A stretch of 64,000 nt of DNA from Dyadobacter sp. CY312. GTDB taxonomy: Bacteria; Bacteroidota; Bacteroidia; Cytophagales; Spirosomataceae. Below the pieces are notes generated by a model. The model was not told where the DNA came from and ran no database searches. It saw nothing but the letters and a program-made list of their open reading frames with translations. This document shows positions 44,356 to 53,313 of this stretch, piece after piece; the stretch's first letter is position 1, and each line of letters begins with the position of its first letter. The stretch spans positions 124,001 to 188,000 of the forward strand of contig NZ_JAJUXG010000005.1 in NCBI RefSeq assembly GCF_021390535.1, in the 5' to 3' direction. The position numbers were made by a program, and so were the translations under genes.

Positions 44356-45759
44356 TTAAGGCTTGTTGTATTTCATTTTATAAACCATGATCCCCGAGGT
44401 GGTAATAGCATTGGTAGCCATTGTAGCATAAAAATAGACTTCATCACCTCTCACATCTGTCACTATATCGCCGTAGCGATTGTAATTTGTACCGCCGTAT
44501 GCCTCGGATTCAAACAGCATGAAATCGGAATAGCCGGTTGCTCCGGGTACGAGGCTGAATCTGGAAGGATCTTTTGTTTCAAATACCTTCACATGTGTGG
44601 CGTCCCATGCATAGTAACCCTGCGTGAGCATGGAAGTAAATTCTTCTCCTTGCAAAGTGAAAGTATCAAAGCCCAATACTTTGTAATAGTGGTTTTGCCT
44701 GGCCATTGTGGTCACTTCCATGTCAGGTGTAAATGACACAAATCGACTTCCCTGTGTCAGGTTGGGGTCGGCAGCATTGTAGTTGCAGTAGGTAAAATAA
44801 TGATCTGAGTTGGCGTCCAGCGACTTACGTTGTATAGCGGCAAAAGTCCATGCTTCCGCAGCGGCGTAACGCATAATGGTGGGTTCCTGTCTCACCGCAA
44901 TGCCATCGAGAAATTCCCAATAATAAACACTGTTATTTCCATTGGTGGTGGTATATATAAATGCCTTTCCACTTTTCAAATTTCCTATCACGCTCACTTT
45001 ACGACCCAGATTGACAGGGCATCCGGAAGCTGCTGTGTAATTCAGTATTTGCTTTGGCTCACTGTCTACATTGTCATAATAGTAAACCACAAAACCAGCA
45101 GAGTAAATGTTATAACGGTTAATGATAAAATGACTTGCATCATCTGCGGTGACCTGCATACAATAGGTGGTGGGAGGGGCTATTGATTTTACGAGCTCGC
45201 CTGTATTTTTGTTTAAAACACGCACTCCATTATCCAGCCCGGTTGCTCCGCCATTAAAATCAGCAACAAGCAAATATTCGCCCGCAACCGCTAAGCCGGA
45301 AATGTTGGTTCTTTTAATGCCCAGAACATCCGAGGTTTTAAACCAGAGTTTTGAAAAAACAGTCTTGGGAAGACTCGGTACAACCTTCACTACATAACTG
45401 GCAACAGAGCCGTCCCCATTGGTTACTTTAATGTTGATCGGATTACTGAAATCCATTATGCCACCCAGTGCCGGTTCAATGGTACTGTTGTGATCCAGGC
45501 TGGCAAAAGGTTTGAGCTGGCTAAGGTTCAGAGGATTTTCTTCGGTGGAGGGGACTTTAACCGTAATGGTATCTCCGTCTGCGTAAGGTCCAGCTACGGT
45601 GGCCGGATATTCTGTTGCCTGATTTGGAATCGCTACCGAAAAATTCATCAGGCCTCTTCTAGCCGTGGCACCTTTGTTGATATCTACCTGCTCACAGGCA
45701 AAAAGCAGTACCATGCATCCAAGCCAGCACGCAGTTTGATATATATATGATCGTTTCAT
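44356..45759 (-). CDS. DUF5018 domain-containing lipoprotein
   Basis: A 467-residue surface lipoprotein (signal MVLLFAC, Cys22). The N-terminal part (residues 38-130) is an immunoglobulin-like DUF5018 domain (NFSVAIPNQATEYPA, GDGSVASYVVKVVPSLPKTV). The remaining 330 residues look like a beta-propeller (repeats such as GEYLLVADFNGGATGLDNGV). Often found behind SusD as an accessory surface glycan-binding protein; that role is likely but not proven here. Confidence 0.75.
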   Translation of the reverse strand: MKRSYIYQTACWLGCMVLLFACEQVDINKGATARRGLMNFSVAIPNQATEYPATVAGPYADGDTITVKVPSTEENPLNLSQLKPFASLDHNSTIEPALGGIMDFSNPINIKVTNGDGSVASYVVKVVPSLPKTVFSKLWFKTSDVLGIKRTNISGLAVAGEYLLVADFNGGATGLDNGVRVLNKNTGELVKSIAPPTTYCMQVTADDASHFIINRYNIYSAGFVVYYYDNVDSEPKQILNYTAASGCPVNLGRKVSVIGNLKSGKAFIYTTTNGNNSVYYWEFLDGIAVRQEPTIMRYAAAEAWTFAAIQRKSLDANSDHYFTYCNYNAADPNLTQGSRFVSFTPDMEVTTMARQNHYYKVLGFDTFTLQGEEFTSMLTQGYYAWDATHVKVFETKDPSRFSLVPGATGYSDFMLFESEAYGGTNYNRYGDIVTDVRGDEVYFYATMATNAITTSGIMVYKMKYNKP

Positions 45760-45791
45760 TTTTTGCTTTTGGATTTAGAATAGAGAAACAT

Positions 45792-47387
45792 TTACTTCCA
45801 TTCGTCAAATTGCTCAACCAGCGCGTTCCGTTGCAATTCAACAGAGGGTATCGGAAACCGGTTGTATCGCGGTAAATAGACACGCTTTCTGCCATTATCA
45901 GCATCCACCTCTTTGTAGGTGAACGTACCAGCAGGTGTAGCAACGGGGACGCGTCCTGTAATCTTGTTGCCATTCAGTGCTGTTCTGGCAAGGTCCCATC
46001 GGCGAAGATCCCAGTAGCGATGCCCTTCAAAAGCGAGTTCAATCATGCGCTCCTGTTGTAGCAGTTTCATGAAATCTTCTTTACTTCCTGACGTCAGATC
46101 CTGTTTAAAACCTGCTCTTCTACGCACTTTGTTGAGTGCTTCCAGCGCACCGGACAAGTTGCCTTGCTCCACCATTGCTTCTGCTTTGATCAACAGTACT
46201 TCTGCATAACGCATGAAATAAAAAGTAAACTCTCCTGGCTGAAAACCTTCATCCTGCGTTTTGACGCTTCCATCAAAAAACTTTCTCATGTAGTATCCCG
46301 TACTGGTGGTTCCTCCACCTATTGCGTACCCGTCCACACCGCCTTCCACAGTATTGATCGTGCGACCTTTCCAGGATGCGCCGTTGTAAAGAATGGAAGC
46401 ATAAAAGCGGGGCTCTCTGCCTTCATACGGTTTTTTTGCCATAGCTGTATCAGCCCAGCTAAAACTGCTGCCGTCTGCCATCTGATATTCAGAAACCAGA
46501 TTTTCGGTAGGGCTGATCTGCGCGTATCCCTTATCGCCGGGAGGGCAGAAGAAATAGTCAAATGAATAACCAAAGTTGGGTGACGAGTAGCCAAATTCCA
46601 GAATGCTTTCCTTGTTTTCAAGATGCTGGGCACGCTTCATTTGAAACAGCTTTTCATAGTCAGGATATAAATCGTAAAGTCCCAGTCCGTCCAGCGCCGT
46701 TATTGCGTCTGTAACAACATTCCAGCGTTTTGCATACAACATGGCTCTTGCCTTTAATCCTAGTGCAGCCCCCCTTGTAAGTTTTCCCGCTTTGGTAGCT
46801 GGCACGGTGGCTGGCAAGTTTGCAGCTGCAAAATCCAGATCAGTGGAAATAAAATTCCATACTTCTTCTGACGTGCTTAAAGCTCGTTGTGAACCATCAG
46901 GTAGTTTATCATAAAGTATGATGTTTGCTCCATAGCGTTTTGCAAGCTCAAAGTTGACGTAAGCTCTGAAAAAACGAACTTCGGCTTCTGCCCGCAATTT
47001 GATATCTGCTGGTAGTCTGTCACCATTAGCCTGCATTCCATCCAGAAACTCATTGCAGGTTCTGATCCAGTTATAGCCCCAGTCCCAGTTGCCAAGGGGA
47101 TTTTCGCCAGGTGTAATAAAAGATGAGCCGAGCGTAAAAAGATTTGAGCTTTCGGAAGGTGTATTCTTTTTGAGAATATCTGCAAATGCATCCTGGTTTA
47201 CATGAGATGTGTAATAGGTTTGGCCGATGAGCGGGTAAAACTTATTGAGGGAGAGTTCAAGGTTTGCCTCGCTTGACCAGGCAACCTCTTCGCCGTATAC
47301 ATCCGTAAGCTCAGGATCAATATTACAGCCGGATAACACCAGTATGAAGCCGACTGTAAACAGGTTGATTTTATTAAAGAATTTCAT
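45792..47387 (-). CDS. susD: RagB/SusD family nutrient-binding lipoprotein (locus 2)
   Basis: A 531-residue SusD-type lipoprotein (signal LVLSGC, Cys21). SusD landmarks are VAWSSEANLELSLNKFYPLI, TPR-like repeats (LTRGAALGLKARAMLYAKRW), and the C-terminal SusD_RagB block (QERMIELAFEGHRYWDLRRW, with RYNRFPIPSVELQRN). It forms the lid of the adjacent SusC channel; the gap to susC is 34 bases. Confidence 0.95.
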   Translation of the reverse strand: MKFFNKINLFTVGFILVLSGCNIDPELTDVYGEEVAWSSEANLELSLNKFYPLIGQTYYTSHVNQDAFADILKKNTPSESSNLFTLGSSFITPGENPLGNWDWGYNWIRTCNEFLDGMQANGDRLPADIKLRAEAEVRFFRAYVNFELAKRYGANIILYDKLPDGSQRALSTSEEVWNFISTDLDFAAANLPATVPATKAGKLTRGAALGLKARAMLYAKRWNVVTDAITALDGLGLYDLYPDYEKLFQMKRAQHLENKESILEFGYSSPNFGYSFDYFFCPPGDKGYAQISPTENLVSEYQMADGSSFSWADTAMAKKPYEGREPRFYASILYNGASWKGRTINTVEGGVDGYAIGGGTTSTGYYMRKFFDGSVKTQDEGFQPGEFTFYFMRYAEVLLIKAEAMVEQGNLSGALEALNKVRRRAGFKQDLTSGSKEDFMKLLQQERMIELAFEGHRYWDLRRWDLARTALNGNKITGRVPVATPAGTFTYKEVDADNGRKRVYLPRYNRFPIPSVELQRNALVEQFDEWK

Positions 47388-47421
47388 GATATATAAGTGG
47401 TAATATATGAAAGCCAGATAG

Positions 47422-50400
47422 TTAAAATGACAAACTTAAACCTACCTCAAACAGCTTTTGCTGAGGATAATAACCCTGGTTAACATCGGGCATTTCGGGA
47501 TCAAGATATTCCAGTCCGCTTAGGGTGAATAAGTTGCTGCCCGATACGTGTAAACGAAGGTTGTCTATTTTGAGCCTTTTTGTAATCGCTGGTGGTAGTG
47601 TGTAACCGATCTGTGCACTTTTCAGACGGACATAAGAAGCATCTTTGATCCACCAGGAAGAAAATTTACCTCCGCTTTGTGCTGAAATTGTGCTTAAACG
47701 TGGATACTTGGCATTGGTGTTTTCTGGTGTCCAGGCTCCTTCTGCCAGGTATTTGGGGGCGTTTCCATCCTGATAAAATGCCATGGTATAGAACGTGTTA
47801 TCGTATACCTCCGTGGAGGAGTACAAACCGGACAATGCCACGTCAGCCATGGCGGCTCCCTGGAAAAAAAGATTGAAGTCAAATGCTTTGTATCCGCCAC
47901 CCACGTTAAGACCAAACATCATCTCAGGAGTGCTGCTGCGTCCGATCACGGTCCAATCCTGATCCCAGGTGATTTTGCCATCGCCATTCAGATCTTTCAG
48001 TTTCACTTCACCTACTCTTGAAGGTCCGAATAATGCACTGTTGGCAATTTCTTCTTCGCTCTGAAAAAGCCCGTCTGCGACAAAACCATATTTCATCCCG
48101 ATCTGACGACCAGTACGCCTGAGGTGATCAGGTACATTTACATTTTCTGTGGTTTCAATAACCTTGTTACGAGCCCACGAAACGTTTCCGCGGACATTGT
48201 AATAAAAATCTCCCATGCTTTTGCGGTGCGTAAGGATCAGTTCGAATCCGCGGTTATCTACAATTCCGGCGTTTACTCTCGCGGGAAAATATCCACCCAT
48301 TGAGGGCGGCATCAAACCACTCTGAGCTTGCAGAATATCCTTTGTGACATTGTAAAACACATCGGCTTCCAGCCCAAGCAGTCCATTCCACAGGGTGCTT
48401 TCAAAGCCTGCATTGTAGGTTGTGGTTGTTTCCCACTTAATATCCGCATTGGGAACTCCCGTTACACCCAGAGACCTAACCAGCTTGTCGCCGATCATCG
48501 CTACCGGGTTGGCGCCCATTTGCATGGTTCGCAGGTAAGCGTAGTTGCCTACTGCATCATTTCCAAGCCGCCCCGTGGATGCCCTTAATTTCAGGTCGTT
48601 GACGAAATTTACGTTTCTCTTAAAAAAATCTTCGTCCGATATACGCCATCCAACTGCAACAGCAGGGAATAATCCCCAACGGTTGGTGGACGGAAGGCGT
48701 GTGGAACCATCATATCTTCCGGTAAATTCCATCAGATATTTGCCTTTGTAATCATATGTGAGCCGGGATACATATCCTGCGCGGTGAAACATTTTATGTC
48801 CGCCTTTGACAAGATCGTCGATCACTTCCTCTCCCCAGTTCAAATCCATAATGTCAGTGATGGGAAAACCTCTCCGGCCGCCAGAGAGAGAGGTTTCGTT
48901 TTGACGGATGTATTCATACAACAGCATGCCACCAACTTTATGTGACCCGAAAGTTCGGTTGTAGTTGATGGAGGGCTGAATGGTTGTTTGCCATGAATCG
49001 GCAAACCACTGGTTGATCGTTGCATTTCCGGTCAGTGCATGACGGGCGTAGGTTTCTGTGAAGTTTCTAGTAGCATTGTTGTATACCGAAAGCAGGTAGG
49101 GTAGCAGCGAGGATTTGCGCATACTGTATCCCTTGTCCAGTCCACCGTTTACTTTCAGATTAAGCCCCTGTACGCCGGGGATATCATAGGTTAGTGAAAT
49201 ATTTCCCTGAACACTGCTGGATCTGGTATCCTGTTTCCCTGACAAATCTCTGGCAGCAAGAGGATTTTGATTTCCGTTTCCTGTATTGAAGCTTCCGACT
49301 GGCATCCCGTTAGCATTGGTTGTCTGCAAGAAAGGATAAGCCATCATTGCCTGGCTGAATATGGATGCATAGGAATTACCGTTACCGGCCGACAATCCGG
49401 GCTGGTTGGTGGTTTCGTCCCGAACGGCAATCCCGAAGGAAGCTTTAAAACGTTCAGCTACCTGAGCATCAATGTTGGTCCTGAAATTGTAACGGTTATT
49501 GCTCGTACGGGCAATGATTCCTTGCTGATTATAGGATCCAAGTGAGACAAAATATTTGAATTTATCGGAACCTCCATTTAATGAAAGGTTATTTGTGTAA
49601 ATAGGTGCCGAACTTTTGAAGAGCATGTCAAACCAGTCTGTATTTCCAAAAACACCCTGAGAATCTCCATTTGTGATCCGGTCTATTTCTTCCGATGTGA
49701 AGCGTCTTCCAGTTTCGGCGATACCATCCATTTCCTGAGCTTTATTGTACCATTTTGCGTATTCGGGACCGTTTAAAAATTCTGGAAAACGGGTATTTGA
49801 GCTGAGCGCAAGCGATGAATTGAAGGTAATGGTAGGTTTTTGAACAGTACCACGTTTTGTGGTTATCAGAATGACACCGTTGGCTGCCCTGGCTCCATAA
49901 ACGGCCGCGGAGGCTGCATCTTTTAACACAGTGACAGATTCAATTTCGTCCGGATTTATGGAAGGGAAACCGCGCTCAATTCCGTCAACAATGATCAGCG
50001 GCGAACTGCTGCTGAGTGTGTTCATTCCGCGCACAAGAAGAGACGCACCGTCAGAACCAGGCTGCCCACTCGACTGGCGGGTAATCAAACCGGGTAGACG
50101 ACCTTGTAGCATGGAAGATAAGTTTGCCGTTGGTGCGGTTTTTAATTCTGCCGAGCTGACCTGAACCACGGAAGAAACCAGACTCTGTTTTGTGGTTGAA
50201 CCGTAGCCCAGTACCACAACATCATTGAGCGACTTGTTTTCAGCCAGAAGCACAATGTCAATGGTGTTATTTTTTCTGACTGTCACTTCCTGAGAAATAA
50301 AGCCGATATAGGATACAACCAGGATATTTCCTTCCTCAGCCTGCAATAAGAACAGTCCTTTGGAGTCTGTCGTAGTACCCTGTCCCTGGCTATTTTTGAT

Positions 50401-50877
50401 TAGAATAGAGGCTCCTATCAAAGGGTTACCGTCTTTATCATAAACCGAACCGGTAATGGGAATACGCAGATCCACCTTTTTGGTTTCCTCTTTAATGACT
50501 GGTTTAAGTTCCGGCTTTTTTCGGATCAGTATCGTAGACTTATCAATGGTGTAATACAGCGGCTGCCCTTCCAGACAAGCGTCGAGTATGGTGGTGATGG
50601 GTGTATTTACAGCTTGAAGCGTAACGTTTCTGGTATTTTTCAGATCGTCTGAAACATACAGTATGTCTATTCCTGCCTGCTTTTTAAGCAAACGAAAAAC
50701 CTCCTTGACCGAAGCATTTCTTACATTGATACTGGCGTTTTGCCCGTAAACAGCGGCCGCTGTTACCTCCAATACGCCGAAGAGCACCATGATGATACAT
50801 AGTTTCATAATGAGAATTAATTTCACCCTTGCCGAAAGCTTGTTTCGGTGTGTGGGTAATAGCCTTTCTTTGTACAT
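47422..50877 (-). CDS. susC: SusC/RagA TonB-linked outer membrane transporter with STN domain (locus 2)
   Basis: An 1151-residue transducer-type SusC: signal peptide (about residues 24-45), STN domain (48-118, INVRNASVKEVFRLLKKQAG), a basic linker, CarboxypepD_reg-like domain (138-210, ITGSVYDKDGNPLIGASILI), TonB plug (215-335, VVVLGYGSTTKQSLVSSVVQ; VLKDAASAAVYGARAANGVI) and barrel ending LFEVGLSLSF. It works with the SusD protein and signals through FecR to the sigma factor. It has no Pro-rich spacer like its locus 1 counterpart. Confidence 0.95.
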   Translation of the reverse strand: MYKERLLPTHRNKLSARVKLILIMKLCIIMVLFGVLEVTAAAVYGQNASINVRNASVKEVFRLLKKQAGIDILYVSDDLKNTRNVTLQAVNTPITTILDACLEGQPLYYTIDKSTILIRKKPELKPVIKEETKKVDLRIPITGSVYDKDGNPLIGASILIKNSQGQGTTTDSKGLFLLQAEEGNILVVSYIGFISQEVTVRKNNTIDIVLLAENKSLNDVVVLGYGSTTKQSLVSSVVQVSSAELKTAPTANLSSMLQGRLPGLITRQSSGQPGSDGASLLVRGMNTLSSSSPLIIVDGIERGFPSINPDEIESVTVLKDAASAAVYGARAANGVILITTKRGTVQKPTITFNSSLALSSNTRFPEFLNGPEYAKWYNKAQEMDGIAETGRRFTSEEIDRITNGDSQGVFGNTDWFDMLFKSSAPIYTNNLSLNGGSDKFKYFVSLGSYNQQGIIARTSNNRYNFRTNIDAQVAERFKASFGIAVRDETTNQPGLSAGNGNSYASIFSQAMMAYPFLQTTNANGMPVGSFNTGNGNQNPLAARDLSGKQDTRSSSVQGNISLTYDIPGVQGLNLKVNGGLDKGYSMRKSSLLPYLLSVYNNATRNFTETYARHALTGNATINQWFADSWQTTIQPSINYNRTFGSHKVGGMLLYEYIRQNETSLSGGRRGFPITDIMDLNWGEEVIDDLVKGGHKMFHRAGYVSRLTYDYKGKYLMEFTGRYDGSTRLPSTNRWGLFPAVAVGWRISDEDFFKRNVNFVNDLKLRASTGRLGNDAVGNYAYLRTMQMGANPVAMIGDKLVRSLGVTGVPNADIKWETTTTYNAGFESTLWNGLLGLEADVFYNVTKDILQAQSGLMPPSMGGYFPARVNAGIVDNRGFELILTHRKSMGDFYYNVRGNVSWARNKVIETTENVNVPDHLRRTGRQIGMKYGFVADGLFQSEEEIANSALFGPSRVGEVKLKDLNGDGKITWDQDWTVIGRSSTPEMMFGLNVGGGYKAFDFNLFFQGAAMADVALSGLYSSTEVYDNTFYTMAFYQDGNAPKYLAEGAWTPENTNAKYPRLSTISAQSGGKFSSWWIKDASYVRLKSAQIGYTLPPAITKRLKIDNLRLHVSGSNLFTLSGLEYLDPEMPDVNQGYYPQQKLFEVGLSLSF

Positions 50878-50945
50878 TTGCTACAATAGGTTACCGGTAA
50901 ATTGAAATTGTTCACTGCATTTTCTTTTCTAATGATGACCTACCA

Positions 50946-50996
50946 CAGCTTTCCGAAGCTGTCGGGCCGGAGGTGTTAGAGCACTTCCGGCTTTTT
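50946..50996 (+). terminator. Antisense terminator with tandem hairpins in the fecR-susC gap (locus 2)
   Basis: Two hairpins: CAGCTT/AAGCTG (50946-50961) and GCCGGAGGTG/CACTTCCGGC (50966-50991, one mismatch), the second followed by TTTTT at 50992-50996 on the plus strand. No plus-strand gene precedes it. It lies 119 bases from the susC start, as in locus 1 (126 bases). Confidence 0.6.
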
Positions 50997-51021
50997 CGGT
51001 ACAGGGGTTGGATGAACGTTT

Positions 51022-52149
51022 TTATTTCATGATGATGATCTTTTTGCCCTGTTGTTTAAATTGAATATTACTTAATTGCTGTAAATAATTCAGTAACCCG
51101 TCAAGACCCTTCGATTTGGAAAAAGTTCCTCCAAATTTGTTGTCAGGTATCGCTCCCTGATACTCGATTTCGACATCATACCAACGGGAAACCATTTTCA
51201 TGACAGACTTCAGATCCTGATCTTCAAACACAAAGTATCCTTCCTTCCAAGCCAGAGCACTCTCTACGTCAACCTTTCCGAAAGTGATGTCTCCTGATGC
51301 GCTGCTCACAGACTGCTGCCCGGGAATTAAAGCTCTTTGATGGCCTTGATTTGAAACAATCACGGCTCCTTCGGCAAGTGTGGTGATAACCTTTTGATCA
51401 TCATCATAAGCTGACACATTAAAATGAGTGCCGGTTACAAGTATTTCCGTGCCATTGGAAATGACTTTGAAAGGCCGCTGTTTATCCTTGGCTACTTCAA
51501 AATAGGCTTCGCCTGTCAGCTCCACAAGCCGCTCGCTGTCAGCATTGCCTGCGGGATAGGTAATGGTGGTAGCGGAGTTTATCCATGCTTTTGTACCATC
51601 TGACATTGTTATCTGGAAAGTGCCTCCCCTGGGAACGGCAAGGGTATTTCTGCCTGCGGGTTTTACCTGGTTATTTTCAGATTGGTATTCCAAAGCGCCA
51701 TCACCATTTTTTAATACACGGCTGGATCCATCGCTGGCTACAACGCCGTTGGCTACATCGTTTACCATTACAGACGATCCATCACTGAGTGTCAGCATGG
51801 CCTGTTTGCTTCCAGGTGCCACAGCGATCTGATGAAAAGGTTTTTGTGAAAGCTGCGTTTGATTTGAGAAGTAAAAATACCAGCCGGCAAATAAGAGTAT
51901 CAGCACAGACGCGGCAACGCTGATGTAAGGCCATATCCATAATTTTTCCTGCTTAGGCTGCTGAGTAACCTCCTTAATTCCTTTTAAAATATTGGCCCTT
52001 GTACTTTCCTTCTGAGCTGGGTTCTTCCATTGCCAGTCTGACTGCTTTGAGGTGATGTCAAACCATAATTCAACAGATTCCTTTTCCTGCTCAGTGCAAT
52101 TGCCTTGGCGGTAGCGCTTTAAAAGTTCTCTTATTTCTTCTTCATTCAT
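51022..52149 (-). CDS. fecR: FecR family anti-sigma factor (locus 2)
   Basis: A 375-residue inner-membrane anti-sigma regulator: N-terminal cytoplasmic helices (ELLKRYRQGNCTEQEKESVE), membrane helix (ISVAASVLILLFAGWYFYF), FecR domain (VPRGGTFQITMSDGTKAWIN, LTGEAYFEVAKDKQRPFKVI, VTGTHFNVSAYDDDQKV) and C-terminal DUF4974/STN-like segment (LKSVMKMVSRWYDVEIEYQG). It has an extra beta-rich stretch at residues 115-165 absent from the locus 1 homologue. It is 143 bases after the sigma gene and should restrain it. Confidence 0.9.
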   Translation of the reverse strand: MNEEEIRELLKRYRQGNCTEQEKESVELWFDITSKQSDWQWKNPAQKESTRANILKGIKEVTQQPKQEKLWIWPYISVAASVLILLFAGWYFYFSNQTQLSQKPFHQIAVAPGSKQAMLTLSDGSSVMVNDVANGVVASDGSSRVLKNGDGALEYQSENNQVKPAGRNTLAVPRGGTFQITMSDGTKAWINSATTITYPAGNADSERLVELTGEAYFEVAKDKQRPFKVISNGTEILVTGTHFNVSAYDDDQKVITTLAEGAVIVSNQGHQRALIPGQQSVSSASGDITFGKVDVESALAWKEGYFVFEDQDLKSVMKMVSRWYDVEIEYQGAIPDNKFGGTFSKSKGLDGLLNYLQQLSNIQFKQQGKKIIIMK

Positions 52150-52292
52150 ACTTACTCTTTGGCTCAGGCTGCATGCTTATCGCAGCGTTTTATGTCTCTT
52201 TTATGGAAGAGTCAAAATAGCCTGGTTGGTAGTAGGTTAGAAGAGAAAAAATTGATTATATTTTTGAAAAGGCTCGTAAGGATGAGAATTTG

Positions 52293-52910
52293 CTACATTT
52301 TGGAAAGTGTAAAGAGCAAAATGGTCGACCACATGTGCTGTTCGTCGAGCTTCGAACGAAGATATTTTAAAGCGTTATGTATTTGTTTCTTGACGGTTTT
52401 GTCAGAAATATTGAGACGTTCAGCAATTTGGGCATAGGACAAATGTTCTTTCCGGCTCAATAAGAAAACCTCACGCATCCGCTCTGGAAGACGCTGTATA
52501 TGAGATTCAATAAATGTTTCCATTTCTGAACCGATCATATCCAGTTCTGGTGAATGATCATAGTCTTTGAAATATTGCAGAAATGAAGTTTTATATTTTT
52601 CCTGTGAAAGTTGCAGGCTGATACTCCGTAGTGACTTGTAGCGGGCGATGGAAAATAGATATGATTTGAGCGACTGAATATCACCAAGATCTCCCCGTTT
52701 CTGCCAGATGGCAATAAATGTTTCCTGAACAATATCGCTTGCTTCCTGCTCATCTTTTAACACTTTAACTACATAGGTAAAGATTGCTTCCCAATAACGA
52801 TCGTATAGCTCAGTCAAAGCCGCATCACTGCCCTCATTGATCAAATTGAGAAGGTGTGAATCCGTTGCGTTAGTTAGCCGATATTTATTGTAAATAAAAT
52901 CTGTCACCAC
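52293..52910 (-). CDS. ECF RNA polymerase sigma factor, FecI-like (locus 2)
   Basis: A 205-residue ECF sigma factor. Region 2: AALTELYDRYWEAIFTYVVK, EASDIVQETFIAIWQKRGDL. Region 4: RMREVFLLSRKEHLSYAQIA, ERLNISDKTVKKQIHNALKY. It is first in the minus-strand locus 2 order and presumably activates the susC promoter when FecR is triggered. Confidence 0.9.
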   Translation of the reverse strand: MVTDFIYNKYRLTNATDSHLLNLINEGSDAALTELYDRYWEAIFTYVVKVLKDEQEASDIVQETFIAIWQKRGDLGDIQSLKSYLFSIARYKSLRSISLQLSQEKYKTSFLQYFKDYDHSPELDMIGSEMETFIESHIQRLPERMREVFLLSRKEHLSYAQIAERLNISDKTVKKQIHNALKYLRSKLDEQHMWSTILLFTLSKM

Positions 52911-53313
52911 AAGTTAAAATAAGAAGTCAGGTTCTGAGGGTTATTTCGCATAACCTAAGCCAGAATGGGTTATCCGTCGCAAGTTATTGGAAAATTTCTC
53001 ATTATGCAGATTAAGTAAATGTTAAATTTTGTGGTTTAAGTTTCGCGCAAATGTAAAGTTATGTTTCTTATCTATTAGTAAAATTTTAGTTTTTGCTTCT
53101 GTTGATGTGCCAAATATTCGCTCGGGCATACAGATGGGCTATTTTACAAAACTCCAATTTTTTTCGTACCTGGGATACTACCACCCACACTTATCGTACA
53201 CATAGTTGTAGCCTGCAACAAATTTATAGGTGCCATATGGCGAACGTGTAAGCAGAGCTTTTACAGACTTCCAATGTCTGCATAGTGATAATACTATTCC
53301 TAAATCCTTTAAA
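52911..53313. other. Divergent intergenic region between locus 2 sigma gene and ADP-ribosylglycohydrolase gene
   Basis: No gene. GGTTAT/ATAACC hairpin at 52939-52955 and a third GGGTTAT at 52967-52973 lie 30-60 bases before the sigma start and could form a leader structure or binding sites for the sigma gene. On the plus strand TTTTAGTTTTTG near 53085-53096 only loosely resembles a -7 element. Confidence 0.4.
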
